NCBI RefSeq assembly: GCF_002215215.1
Contig: NZ_CP018632.1
Span: 2,848,501-2,912,500, forward strand
Origin: Granulosicoccus antarcticus IMCC3135
GTDB lineage: Bacteria; Pseudomonadota; Gammaproteobacteria; Granulosicoccales; Granulosicoccaceae
Direction of reading: 5' to 3'
DNA: 64,000 nt
The translations under genes were made by a program, and so were the position numbers. Positions 35,061 to 44,079 of this stretch are shown here, in pieces. Within the stretch, counting starts at the first letter, position 1, and each line of letters opens with the position of its first letter. Under the pieces are notes generated by a model. The model made no database searches. It saw only the letters and a program-made list of their open reading frames with translations, and was not told where the DNA came from.

Positions 35061-36089
35061 ATGAGTTACCAACCTGCTGACGATCGTTATGCAACTATGC
35101 CGTATCGTCGCTGCGGTCATTCAGGATTGCTGCTGCCGGCCGTTTCTCTGGGGCTTTGGCACAATTTCGGCCACGATGTTGCCTACCAGACGCAGCGTGC
35201 CATTTGTCATGCCGCCTTTGATGCGGGTATCACGCACTTTGATCTGGCCAACAACTACGGCCCGCCACCGGGCTCTGCTGAAACAGCTTTTGGTCAGATC
35301 CTGGCCAGTGATTTCAAAGGCTACCGAGATGAGCTGATCATCTCCTCCAAGGCCGGTTACAACATGTGGCCCGGACCCTATGGTGAGATGGGAAGCCGCA
35401 AGTATCTGATTGCCTCTTGTGATCAAAGCCTGAAACGCATGGGGTTGGATTATGTGGATATCTTCTATTCACACCGTTTTGATCCCAATACACCATTAGA
35501 GGAAACCATGGGTGCGCTGGATCATATCGTTCGATCCGGCAGAGCCATGTATGTGGGTATCTCATCGTACAATTCGGAACGGACGCGCGAGGCGGTAGCC
35601 ATCTTGAAAAGCCTGGGTACTCCGTGCCTGATACATCAACCCAGCTACAACATTCTCAATCGCTGGGTCGAGACAGATGGTCTGAAAGATACTCTCAAGG
35701 AGTTGGGTGTCGGCTCGATCGCCTACACACCATTGGCGCAGGGGATGTTGACAGACAAGTACCTCAACGGCATTCCCGAAGGCAGTCGTGCCACTCAGGG
35801 GAAGTCTCTCAAAAAGTCATTTGTGTCCGAAAAAGCGGTAGAGAGTATTCGCGCCCTTAATGAAATAGCACTTGGTCGGGGTCAGAGCCTGGCGCAGATG
35901 GCGATTGCGTGGGTGCTACGTAACGAAGGCATCACAACAGCGTTGATTGGTGCCTCAAAGCCTGAGCAGGTGGTGCAGTGTGCAGCCGCTGTCAACAACC
36001 TTGAATTTACTCAAGAGGAGCTGACAGCTATTGATGCGAGTGCGAATGAAGAGGATATTAACCTCTGGGCAAAATCTTCAGAGTCCTGA
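35061..36089 (+). CDS. Aldo/keto reductase, YghZ-type (L-glyceraldehyde 3-phosphate reductase)
   Basis: 342 residues. Tetrad residues are in FDLANNYGPPPGSAE (Asp, Tyr), IISSKAGYNMWPGPYG (Lys) and DIFYSHRFDP (His). GYNMWPGPYGEMGSRKYL is strongly characteristic of the YghZ/Gpr family that reduces L-glyceraldehyde 3-phosphate and methylglyoxal. ATG 35061 has AGGAA at 8 bases; the frame extends 33 bases further up without a ribosome site. Confidence 0.88.
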   Translation: MSYQPADDRYATMPYRRCGHSGLLLPAVSLGLWHNFGHDVAYQTQRAICHAAFDAGITHFDLANNYGPPPGSAETAFGQILASDFKGYRDELIISSKAGYNMWPGPYGEMGSRKYLIASCDQSLKRMGLDYVDIFYSHRFDPNTPLEETMGALDHIVRSGRAMYVGISSYNSERTREAVAILKSLGTPCLIHQPSYNILNRWVETDGLKDTLKELGVGSIAYTPLAQGMLTDKYLNGIPEGSRATQGKSLKKSFVSEKAVESIRALNEIALGRGQSLAQMAIAWVLRNEGITTALIGASKPEQVVQCAAAVNNLEFTQEELTAIDASANEEDINLWAKSSES

Positions 36090-36122
36090 TCTCTGGGGTC
36101 GCTTCACTGGATGATGGTAGGG

Positions 36123-36142
36123 GCGGTGCGTGAGTGCACCGC
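36123..36142 (+). terminator. Terminator-like hairpin after the YghZ-type gene
   Basis: GCGGTGC (36123-36129) and GCACCGC (36136-36142) form a 7-bp GC-rich stem with a 6-base loop, followed by TCTAATTC. It lies between the aldo/keto reductase stop and the DksA-like gene. Confidence 0.5.
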
Positions 36143-36168
36143 TCTAATTCAATCTAGAGGGTCAGGTC

Positions 36169-36435
36169 ATGGCGGGTGGTTGGTCAAAAGATGGGGCTGT
36201 ACAGGATCAGATTGATGCCAGTGTCGATGAGGCCGTCAATCGGGCTCGGCAACAACTGCACAAGGGTGAGAGTCTGGTTGATTGTGAGGAATGTGGAGAG
36301 CCCATTCCGGAGGCTCGTCGGCGTGCTGTCAGTGGTGTTCGATTGTGTGTAACCTGTCAGGAAAATGCTGACGAGCATCGCAGCGAGCAAGCCGGCTTCA
36401 ACCGGCGAGGCAGCAAGGACAGCCAGCTGCGTTGA
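36169..36435 (+). CDS. DksA/TraR-type C4 zinc-finger protein (YbiI-like)
   Basis: 88 residues. The zinc finger CEECGEPIPEARRRAVSGVRLC...C is complete, preceded by a short helical segment. The size and sequence fit YbiI-type small DksA homologues, which lack the long coiled coil that reaches the polymerase active site. Ribosome site AGAGGG precedes the ATG. Confidence 0.85.
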   Translation: MAGGWSKDGAVQDQIDASVDEAVNRARQQLHKGESLVDCEECGEPIPEARRRAVSGVRLCVTCQENADEHRSEQAGFNRRGSKDSQLR

Positions 36436-36465
36436 TCGGGCGGCACGGTATTCTGAGAGTTATTG

Positions 36466-37332
36466 ATGAAGATTTTGATTGCCTGTGCCCCGGGTATTTT
36501 TTTACTGCTCTGGTCGGGTGGATTCACTGTGGCCAAGATAGGCATCAGCGACGCTGATCCGCTAACGTTGCTCGCCTTGCGTTATGCCTGCGTTGTCGTG
36601 ATATTGCTGCCTTTTTGCCTGATCATCAAGCCGCCTTTGCCCAAGGGCAGGCAGCAATGGTTGAACCTTGCCCTGGTAGGGTTTCTGATACAGGTTGCCT
36701 ATTTTGGTACGGCCTGGATGGCATTCTACAAGGGCGGTTCGGCAGGCACCGTGGCACTGATCACCTCACTGCAACCCATTCTGGTCGCCTTGATCATGCC
36801 GATGATGTCCAGCGAGCGGGTGTCTATCAAACGCTGGCTCGGCCTCGCTCTGGGGCTTGCAGGCACCAGTCTGGTATTGGCGGGCAATGCCGGGATCGAA
36901 CCTATCAGCCTGACGGTGCTGGTATTCTCGACATCTGCCTTGATTGCGTTCACGATAGCGACGGTGTGGGAAAAGCGTTTTGGTGTTGCGCATCATCCGT
37001 TGACGTCAAACATGGTTCAGTACACCGTGGGACTTGCGGGTACCTTGCCGTTGGCGTTGCTATTTGAGCCCATGCATATTGAGGTGACTGTGCCGTTTCT
37101 GTTTGCACTGGCCTACCTGGTACTGGGTAACTCCCTGCTTGCCATCAGTTTGCTGCTGATGATGATTCGTCGAGGTGAGGCTACGCGTGTGTCCGCCTTG
37201 TTTTTTCTGGTGCCGCCAGTCTCTGCGCTCATCGCCTGGCTGGTTCTGGATGAGCACATGAGTTCACTGGCCTGGCTCGGTATGGCTGTGGCTGCTATCG
37301 GTGTCTGGATGACGACTCGCCGCGTGGTGTGA
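36466..37332 (+). CDS. EamA/DMT-superfamily transporter
   Basis: 288 residues with ten predicted helices and two EamA repeats. The first opens IFLLLWSGGFTVAKIGI and the second contains FSTSALIAFTIATVWEKR; the end ALIAWLVLDEHMSSLAWLGMAV is typical. It probably exports a metabolite or amino acid. ATG 36466 is used instead of the TTG one codon earlier. It is convergent with fnr. Confidence 0.85.
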   Translation: MKILIACAPGIFLLLWSGGFTVAKIGISDADPLTLLALRYACVVVILLPFCLIIKPPLPKGRQQWLNLALVGFLIQVAYFGTAWMAFYKGGSAGTVALITSLQPILVALIMPMMSSERVSIKRWLGLALGLAGTSLVLAGNAGIEPISLTVLVFSTSALIAFTIATVWEKRFGVAHHPLTSNMVQYTVGLAGTLPLALLFEPMHIEVTVPFLFALAYLVLGNSLLAISLLLMMIRRGEATRVSALFFLVPPVSALIAWLVLDEHMSSLAWLGMAVAAIGVWMTTRRVV

Positions 37333-37352
37333 GCGGCAGGGAAGGGTCTGAC

Positions 37353-38120
37353 TCAGCTCAGGACTTGCTTGTTAGCATTGATCAGTTGGCGCAACTGCCC
37401 CATGTCTATCAGTTTTATCTGTTTGCCTTGCGCCTCTATCAGCCCTTGTTCGTGAAACTTGGAAAACGTGCGTGAGACAGTTTCGAGTTTCAAACCCAGG
37501 TAGCTGCCAATCTCCTGACGAGTCATGCGTAGCACGAACTCAACGGAGGAATACCCCAGATGGCGATAACGTTCCGAGAGATTCAGAAGAAAGGCTGCTA
37601 CGCGCTCTTCGGCCTTCATGGTGCCCAGTAACAGCATGACATTGTGTTCGCGCATGATTTCACGGCTCATGATGCGGTGTAGTTGGTGCTGCAAAGGTGG
37701 GAACTCGCGGGCGATGCGTTCCAGGTCGGTGTAGGGAAGGATGCAGACCTCGCTGTCTTCCAGAGCAATGGCATCGACCCCGTGCTGCTCTGTTGCTACG
37801 CCTTCAAAGCCGAGTAGCTCGCCGGGAACCTGGAAGCCGGTTATCTGGTCACGCCCATCGGTGGAGGTGATGCGTGTTTTGAAAAAACCGGCTCGCACGG
37901 CATACAGTGAATTGAAATCATCACCGACACGAAATACGTATTCTCCTCGCTTGATCCGTTTGCGCATTGACACCAGATTGTCGAGTTTTGCCAGATCAGT
38001 GGCTGGAATTCCACCCGGCACGCACAGGGTTCGGAGGCTACAGGTGGCGCAGGCGTCAGTGAGAGGCTTGTGGACGTGTATCTGAGGGCACTCATTGCAC
38101 TGGGTCGAGGGATTGTTCAT
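37353..38120 (-). CDS. fnr: FNR-type oxygen-responsive regulator
   Basis: 255 residues. The N-terminal iron-sulfur ligands show the C-x2-C-x5-C spacing (Cys24, Cys27, Cys33 in CATCSLRTLC), with a fourth Cys in EDSEVCILPYTD, as in FNR/ANR. The cyclic-nucleotide-like barrel and the helix-turn-helix MTRQEIGSYLGLKLETVSRTFSKF (Glu and Arg contacts for TTGAT) follow. Under low oxygen the [4Fe-4S] dimer activates anaerobic genes. It is divergent from hemN and shares an FNR box, so autoregulation is likely. Confidence 0.92.
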   Translation of the reverse strand: MNNPSTQCNECPQIHVHKPLTDACATCSLRTLCVPGGIPATDLAKLDNLVSMRKRIKRGEYVFRVGDDFNSLYAVRAGFFKTRITSTDGRDQITGFQVPGELLGFEGVATEQHGVDAIALEDSEVCILPYTDLERIAREFPPLQHQLHRIMSREIMREHNVMLLLGTMKAEERVAAFLLNLSERYRHLGYSSVEFVLRMTRQEIGSYLGLKLETVSRTFSKFHEQGLIEAQGKQIKLIDMGQLRQLINANKQVLS

Positions 38121-38173
38121 GTTCCTATACGTCGCTCATGTCTTTAAGCCCTTCGTCATTGATCGAAAGATCG

Positions 38174-38187
38174 TTGACATTAATCAA
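38174..38187. promoter_or_regulatory. FNR box in the fnr-hemN intergenic region
   Basis: TTGAC-ATTA-ATCAA matches the FNR consensus TTGAT-N4-ATCAA at 9 of 10 positions. It is centred at 38180.5. A possible -10, GATAGT, is at 38210-38215; a class II start 41.5 bases from the centre falls at about 38222, the A of the hemN ATG. Confidence 0.75.
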
Positions 38188-38221
38188 ATCCGAATTTGAC
38201 CACTTCGGTGATAGTACCATT

Positions 38222-39574
38222 ATGAAAGAAGTCGACATTCGTGCCCCTAGATATACCAGTTATCCTACAGCTGACCGATTTGTCGAGGCTTTCGGGCCGG
38301 AAGACTATATCCGGCATCTGCAAGCTCGGGAAATGCGTCCGGCGGTACCGCTGTCGGTCTACGTTCACATCCCGTTCTGCAGTGCTCTTTGTTACTACTG
38401 TGCGTGCAGCAAGAAGATTACTCGCAATTACGAGAAGGCCGAACGCTATGTGAGACATCTTGTGGCAGAGTTGTCGCTGGTAGACGCCAGGCTTGGAGGT
38501 GATCGACGCCTGTTGCAACTGCACCTGGGTGGTGGCACGCCAACCTTTTTGAAAGAAAGAGAGCTGAGAATACTCATGAGTGCTCTTCGTGAGCATTATG
38601 CGCTGTCATCTTCCGGTGAATACTCCATAGAAGTGGACCCACGCACGGTTGATGATGAAAAAATGGCGCTGTTGAGCGAGCTTGGCTTCAACCGTATCAG
38701 TCTGGGGGTGCAGGATTTTGATCGTCAGGTGCAAACGGCCATCAATCGAGTGCAACCTGAAACACTGGTGCAATCTGTTCTGGATCGAGCCCGGTCACTG
38801 GGTTTTGAATCGACCAATTTCGATCTCATCTATGGCTTGCCCAGGCAGACACTGGCCGGGTTCGAGAAAACGATCGACTCTGTCATTGCCATGCGTCCCG
38901 ATCGAATCGCGTTGTACAGCTATGCACACATGCCTTTAGTGTTCAAATCGCAGCGACTCATCAGTATCAATGACATGCCGAACGTTGCAACCAGTCAGGC
39001 TGTTTTTCGGATGGCCAATGAAAGGCTGGAAGCGGCAGGTTACGAGTATATCGGTATGGATCACTATGCTTTGCCGGATGACCCATTGGCAAAGGCGCAT
39101 CGTAACGGCCTGTTGCACCGGAATTTTCAAGGGTATACAACACAGCCAGATTGTGACCTGGTCGCTCTGGGGTCCAGTTCCATTAGTCGCATTGGCAGTT
39201 GTTACAGTCAGAATCAAAAGAGTACCAACGATTACAACGACTGTATCTCGCAGGGCATATTGCCGACTCAAAGGGGCCTTGAGCTATCCCGCGACGATAT
39301 GCTCAGACGGGCGATTATCATGGCCATCATGTGCCAGGGAGAAGTCGACAAGGAGACTTTCGAAGTTAACTACCTGATTGATTTCAATCAGTATTTTGCC
39401 GAAGAGTTGTTGGCATTGGAGCCATTGATGCAAGCCGGTATGGTTGATGATGAATCAAGCCGCATCGTGGTAACGGCAACGGGCCGGCGTGAGGCGCTGC
39501 GTCTCATCAGTGCCTGCTTCGATCGTTACCTGAGCGATCAAAAGTCAAGGGCGCGTTATTCAAAGGTGCTTTAG
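38222..39574 (+). CDS. hemN: Oxygen-independent coproporphyrinogen III oxidase
   Basis: 450 residues. The radical-SAM ligands are in IPFCSALCYYCACSKK, followed by HLGGGTPTFL, IEVDPR, FNRISLGVQDFD and NFDLIYGLPRQT, then the HemN-specific HRNFQGYTTQPDCDLVALG. It makes protoporphyrinogen IX for heme under low oxygen with S-adenosylmethionine. The frame is open to 38138, but a start there would leave only 17 bases before divergent fnr and put the FNR box inside the gene. ATG 38222 has no clear ribosome site and may be leaderless. Confidence 0.92.
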   Translation: MKEVDIRAPRYTSYPTADRFVEAFGPEDYIRHLQAREMRPAVPLSVYVHIPFCSALCYYCACSKKITRNYEKAERYVRHLVAELSLVDARLGGDRRLLQLHLGGGTPTFLKERELRILMSALREHYALSSSGEYSIEVDPRTVDDEKMALLSELGFNRISLGVQDFDRQVQTAINRVQPETLVQSVLDRARSLGFESTNFDLIYGLPRQTLAGFEKTIDSVIAMRPDRIALYSYAHMPLVFKSQRLISINDMPNVATSQAVFRMANERLEAAGYEYIGMDHYALPDDPLAKAHRNGLLHRNFQGYTTQPDCDLVALGSSSISRIGSCYSQNQKSTNDYNDCISQGILPTQRGLELSRDDMLRRAIIMAIMCQGEVDKETFEVNYLIDFNQYFAEELLALEPLMQAGMVDDESSRIVVTATGRREALRLISACFDRYLSDQKSRARYSKVL

Positions 39575-39794
39575 TCCTGCGCCTCCCGGGAAGCTGACCC
39601 AGATATGTGACATCAGTAGGTATCGGTGTGGGTATCCAGCGACAGACGATCGGGTACAAACTCTCAGTAGTCGAATTACTGAAGCAATGTTCTGGCGGGT
39701 CGCTGATAGAATAGTGACTAGACGTCGTATGTATCACCAAATGCAATGGACGCCGCCTGTTTTTTCCGGCTACCGTGCCGTGTGAGGTATGTAT
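39575..39794. other. Intergenic stretch without recognised feature
   Basis: About 220 bases between hemN and the lipoprotein gene. No RNA gene, hairpin with T-tract or conserved ORF was recognised. It must hold the promoter of the lipoprotein gene. Confidence 0.4.
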
Positions 39795-40367
39795 ATGGCT
39801 AGAACATGGTTGGTACGACTTTCAATGGTACTTGCGTGTTTCTCGTTGCTTAGTTGCAAAGTTGAACCAGTATCCCGGTTGTCTGGACAATTAGAACCGT
39901 TTTACGGTAAGTACACCGGAACAAGCGAATCACCAGAAGGTAGAGGCGAGGTTGCCGATCGTGACCTGACGGTATCTATCCAGCCCTTGGAGAAGAACGG
40001 CTTTTCGGTCAACTGGACGACCGTGATTCACACTGCCGACGGGCAGAAGAAAAAGAGTGCGCCTTCCATTGATTTCTACCCGTCTTCCAGGCCCGGCCTT
40101 TTTGTATCTGCAATGAAAACCGATGTATTTGGACATACTGTGCCCTACGATCCTATCGCCAAGGACGGAAACCCCTATGTATGGGCAGGGCTGGATGACA
40201 CGACACTGACGGTATCGGCGTTGTATATTCTTGATGGCGGTGGTTACGAAGTACAGGTATACAAGCGCTCGCTCAATGAATCTGGCTTATCTCTGGAATT
40301 TGAAAGGATAAAAGATGGTGAGCCAATGACCCGAATTTCCGCTCAGCTGAACCCCGTACCGCGTTGA
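39795..40367 (+). CDS. Hypothetical lipoprotein
   Basis: 190 residues with a lipoprotein signal (MARTWLVRLSMVLACFSLLSC) and lipobox LLSC, so it should be an exported lipid-anchored protein. The mature part is beta-rich (FYGKYTGTSES, LTVSIQPLEKNGFSVNWTTVI) and reminiscent of lipocalin-like folds, but no family is recognised. ATG 39795 has GAGG at 7 bases; the ATG two codons earlier is too close to it. Confidence 0.7.
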   Translation: MARTWLVRLSMVLACFSLLSCKVEPVSRLSGQLEPFYGKYTGTSESPEGRGEVADRDLTVSIQPLEKNGFSVNWTTVIHTADGQKKKSAPSIDFYPSSRPGLFVSAMKTDVFGHTVPYDPIAKDGNPYVWAGLDDTTLTVSALYILDGGGYEVQVYKRSLNESGLSLEFERIKDGEPMTRISAQLNPVPR

Positions 40368-40435
40368 CACCTATCTCATGAAACTGAGCTGTCGGTTCTT
40401 GTGAGCATATGGGATAGAGGGTGGGGGCTCTCAGC

Positions 40436-40460
40436 GGCCAGCCTCATGACAAGGCTGGCC
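40436..40460. terminator. Bidirectional terminator-like hairpin
   Basis: GGCCAGCC (40436-40443) and GGCTGGCC (40453-40460) form a perfect 8-bp GC-rich stem with a 9-base loop between the convergent lipoprotein and yghU genes. T-runs are absent. Confidence 0.5.
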
Positions 40461-40514
40461 GGCGTGCTACCGCTTCAAAATATTGACTGATCCGTCAGGT
40501 TCTGCCCGACCAGC

Positions 40515-41390
40515 TCAGGCTTCCGGGGCGAGTTTGTCCTGTGTATTCGTATCAAAGTCGCTGGCATCGTGGCGTTCATGCAGCTGAGAAGAAGGCTCAC
40601 CAAACGTGCGGTTGACCATACGACCACGCTTAACGGCTTCACGCTCAGCGATTCGTTCGGCCCATGCCATGACGTTCTTGTATGAAGGGGTGTCCAGAAA
40701 TTCAGCTGCTTCATAAACAGTGTTCAGCACCAATGCGCCATACCACGGCCAGATGGCCATATCGGCGATGGAATATTCGTCGCCTGCCATGTACTCATTG
40801 TTTGCCAGATGGCGATCCAGAACATCAAGCTGGCGTTTGGTTTCCATGGTGAACCGATCGATGCAATATTCAATCTTTACCGGCGCGTAAACATAGAAAT
40901 GGCCAAAGCCGCCGCCAAGGTAGGGGGCACTGCCCATGAGCCAGAACAACCAGTTCATGCACTCGGTGCGCTTGGCAAAATCTGTCGGCAGGAATGCCCC
41001 GTATTTTTCTGCCAGGTACAGAAGAATAGAGCCGGACTCGAAAACCCGGGTAGGAGGCGTGGTGGTGTGATCCATCAGAGCAGGAATTTTCGAATTCGGG
41101 TTGACGTCGACAAAACCACTGCCGAACTGGTCTCCGTCACCGATTTTGATCAGATGTGCATCGTATTCGGCGGCACTGATGCCCTTCGCCAGCAGCTCTT
41201 CGAGCATGATGGTTACTTTCACCCCATTGGGTGTAGCCATTGAATAGAGCTGCAGCGGGTGCTTGCCGATCGGCAGTTCCTTGTCTTGTGTAGGACCTGC
41301 AATCGGACGGTTGATGCTGGCCCATTTACCGCCGCTGGCGGCATCCCAGGTCCAGACCTTGGGTGGGGTGTAATCAGGTAAATCGCTCAT
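40515..41390 (-). CDS. yghU: Glutathione-dependent disulfide-bond oxidoreductase YghU
   Basis: 291 residues, GST fold with thioredoxin-like N-domain. The blocks YSMATPNGVKVTIMLEELL, FVDVNPNSKIPALMD and FESGSILLYLAEKYG, then MNWLFWLMGSAPYLGGGFGHFY, are diagnostic of YghU, which binds two glutathiones and has disulfide reductase activity. It is divergent from the YegD-type gene with a 211-base gap. Confidence 0.92.
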   Translation of the reverse strand: MSDLPDYTPPKVWTWDAASGGKWASINRPIAGPTQDKELPIGKHPLQLYSMATPNGVKVTIMLEELLAKGISAAEYDAHLIKIGDGDQFGSGFVDVNPNSKIPALMDHTTTPPTRVFESGSILLYLAEKYGAFLPTDFAKRTECMNWLFWLMGSAPYLGGGFGHFYVYAPVKIEYCIDRFTMETKRQLDVLDRHLANNEYMAGDEYSIADMAIWPWYGALVLNTVYEAAEFLDTPSYKNVMAWAERIAEREAVKRGRMVNRTFGEPSSQLHERHDASDFDTNTQDKLAPEA

Positions 41391-41601
41391 TGTTCTGTTT
41401 GTTCTGCGTTGGAGTTTGAAGAAGCACTCAAATAGAGAGACAGACTGTAGCAGGAGCTCATGGCACTAATGAAGCTACCTTACGGCGAATTAAAGTTGCA
41501 TCAGTCAGGATGTGCGTTTCGTTTGCCAGATGCTGCCACCTCGACACCAGTCTGGTTTACACTAGCGGGTTCCCCGTCACTGGCACACAGCACCGATTTC
41601 C

Positions 41602-42852
41602 ATGAACGCAGGCGGTATTGATTTCGGCACATCCAACTCCAGTGTCGGTTATTTGAAAAGCGGTGAGCCCACCCTGTTAGCGTTTGGTGAGGACGGCTAT
41701 TCCGTGCCCACAGCCATCTTCTATTCGGCAGAATCTGCTGAGGTCTACTTCGGCAAACAGGCGGTTTCGCAATACACCGAAGAGGTTGAAGGTCGGTTGT
41801 TGCGTTCCTTGAAATCCATCCTGGGTTCCTCCCTGATGGGCGAGAAGACTGCGATCCGGAACCGGCGAGTTGCTTTCAGTGACATCATTCAGGACTTCTT
41901 CGGTTTCCTTCGAGTCACCCTGGCGAGTCAGGGGCAAGCGGATATGAACCAGGTCGTGTTGGGCAGGCCTGTGCACTTCGTGGACGATAATCCGGAAATG
42001 GATCGGCTGGCAGAGCGGCAATTGCGCGAAATTGCCGAAAAGTCAGGATTCGAGCATGTGGAGTTTCAGTTCGAACCCGTCGCCGCCGCACTCACCTACG
42101 AGAGCAAGCTGCAGGATGAGCAACTGGCTCTGGTTGTCGATATTGGCGGTGGTACGGCCGATTTCAGCATTATCCGCCTGTCTCCCGAGAGGCATCGGCA
42201 GGCCGACAGGACAAGTGATATCCTGTCCACGGTGGGTATCCACATTGGTGGTACGGATTTCGACCGATTGCTGAGTCTGCATTCCCTGATGCCATTGCTG
42301 GGGATGGGGACGCTGGTCAAAGGCACCACAAGACAGTTGCCGAATTCTACCTACTACGATCTGGCTACCTGGCACCGTATTCCGCTCTTGTACAACAATG
42401 CAACTGAGCAGAAAATTCGCCAGATTCAGCTCGATGCGGCCGAAGCCGACAAGGTGCGCCTGCTTGGCGAGGTCGTATCGCGCAAACTGGGGCATGCGCT
42501 GGCAAGAAAGGTGGAGCAATCCAAGATCAAGCTGTCTGCCAGTGGCATCAGCGAATGTCTGTTACAGGGGCTATCCCGCGATTTGCAGACCGTTATCAGT
42601 CGCGATGAATTCGAAACCGCCATCGGTTCGGTGGTTGAGCGTCTGAGCCACTGTGTGTCGACAGCATTGCTTGACTCACAAATACGGCCAGAGGCCATTA
42701 CCCGCGTTTTTTATACGGGAGGAACCTCTGCCGTACCTTTGCTACGGCAGCAGTTCGGTGAAATGTTTCCCTCAGCTCAACATGTGCAGGGGGATACCTT
42801 CGGCAGCGTGGGTCTGGGGTTGACTATTGATGCCGCCAGACGATTTGCCTGA
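41602..42852 (+). CDS. yegD: Hsp70-family chaperone-like ATPase (YegD-type)
   Basis: 416 residues, only the actin-like ATPase domain. Phosphate-1 loop GGIDFGTSNSSVGY, phosphate-2 LVVDIGGGTADFSII, and adenosine motif FYTGGTSAVPLL are intact. A short C-terminus replaces the peptide-binding domain of DnaK, as in YegD. Client and partner proteins are unknown. Confidence 0.87.
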   Translation: MNAGGIDFGTSNSSVGYLKSGEPTLLAFGEDGYSVPTAIFYSAESAEVYFGKQAVSQYTEEVEGRLLRSLKSILGSSLMGEKTAIRNRRVAFSDIIQDFFGFLRVTLASQGQADMNQVVLGRPVHFVDDNPEMDRLAERQLREIAEKSGFEHVEFQFEPVAAALTYESKLQDEQLALVVDIGGGTADFSIIRLSPERHRQADRTSDILSTVGIHIGGTDFDRLLSLHSLMPLLGMGTLVKGTTRQLPNSTYYDLATWHRIPLLYNNATEQKIRQIQLDAAEADKVRLLGEVVSRKLGHALARKVEQSKIKLSASGISECLLQGLSRDLQTVISRDEFETAIGSVVERLSHCVSTALLDSQIRPEAITRVFYTGGTSAVPLLRQQFGEMFPSAQHVQGDTFGSVGLGLTIDAARRFA

Positions 42853-42879
42853 TTGTTTCACGAACCCTAAGAGCAGGGC

Positions 42880-43965
42880 TCAGGAAGCCTTTGTCAGCAG
42901 CGCGTTGATGGCGGTTGGGTCCAGTTTGAATCGATCTGCAATATCCACGATCTGACGTACTGTTTCATCATCGACTGGAATGCCATGATCGGTACGTTGC
43001 TGACGGTTCTGATGCTCTGTCTCGCCAGGCAGGAGTACCGCGGGGGTGCCAACAGCGGGTTGCCGGGATTTGATGAAGTTGTAGAACTCCTCTGTTCGCT
43101 GTTCGATAGCCTTTCTACTGTCGAAAGCGCTGGGATCGATAATGATGGAAAACATGTTGTTGATGACCCCATGGGGCAGGTGTTCCATCGTGGCTACCGT
43201 GTCGGTGCTTGACAGGGCACCTGCCAGCAGTTCGACGAATATTCCCAGTCCTGATCCCTTGTGTGCACCGAATGCGCTGAGAGATCCCTGTCTTGATTGA
43301 GCCATGGGGTCAGGGTCGAGAGTCTCCAGGCCTTGCTCATCGATCAGACAGCCAGGCGGCACTTTCTCACCCTTGTTGCTTGCAACTCGGACTTTTCCGA
43401 AGGCAACGGTACTGGTTGCAATATCCAGCAAAGGTTTGGCCTGACCTTTGAGCGGCATTGCCATGCTGATCGGATTGGTTGAGAAGCCACTTTCGCGTGC
43501 ACCGAAGGGGGCAACAATAGGGGCATGGCCTACGACATTGACCATGTGAATGGAGACATAGCCACGGGCTGCGCAGTACTCTGAATAGGTGCCGACACGC
43601 GAAACATGACCTGAGTCTCGCAAAGCCAGAATAGCCACCTTGTGTTCTGGCACACACTTCATTGCATGGTCCAGTGCCAACAGAGCCATACGGTGACCGA
43701 AGCCACGTTTGGCATCGACAACGGAAATGGCGCCCATGGGAGCATGCAGCAATGGTTCCTGATTGGGGACCAGGTTGCCGTCGAGTATCTGCTCGCCATA
43801 TAAGGGCAGCATGCCGATACCGTGCGAATCATGTCCGGTCAGATTGGCATCGGTGAGGTGGCTGGCAACGATGTCAGCTTCGTTCTCATTGCAACCGAAT
43901 CCTTTCAATACTGCAGTGGCGAATTGTTTGACCGACTGGCTTGTATAGTTTGATGCAACAGGCAT
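42880..43965 (-). CDS. Ldh-family malate/L-lactate-like dehydrogenase
   Basis: 361 residues. The family's catalytic His and signature are in TGHDSHGIGMLPLYGEQI; RDSGHVSRVGTYSEYCAARG, STNPISMAMPL and KGSGLGIFVELLAGAL also fit. This group reduces 2-oxoacids (malate, 2,3-diketogulonate, ureidoglycolate, hydroxycarboxylates) with NAD(P)H. The substrate cannot be told. The start is ATG at 43965; the divergent gene is the DEAD-box helicase. Confidence 0.85.
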   Translation of the reverse strand: MPVASNYTSQSVKQFATAVLKGFGCNENEADIVASHLTDANLTGHDSHGIGMLPLYGEQILDGNLVPNQEPLLHAPMGAISVVDAKRGFGHRMALLALDHAMKCVPEHKVAILALRDSGHVSRVGTYSEYCAARGYVSIHMVNVVGHAPIVAPFGARESGFSTNPISMAMPLKGQAKPLLDIATSTVAFGKVRVASNKGEKVPPGCLIDEQGLETLDPDPMAQSRQGSLSAFGAHKGSGLGIFVELLAGALSSTDTVATMEHLPHGVINNMFSIIIDPSAFDSRKAIEQRTEEFYNFIKSRQPAVGTPAVLLPGETEHQNRQQRTDHGIPVDDETVRQIVDIADRFKLDPTAINALLTKAS

Positions 43966-44079
43966 AAGGGACCCTTGAATGTAGTGTGCTTTTCAGTTCA
44001 GCAATGAGTGTACTTGTTTGCCTGTCAACAGGGACTGTCTCAAGGTACACTAGTGCTTGTTATTTTTAATGAACGCTAC

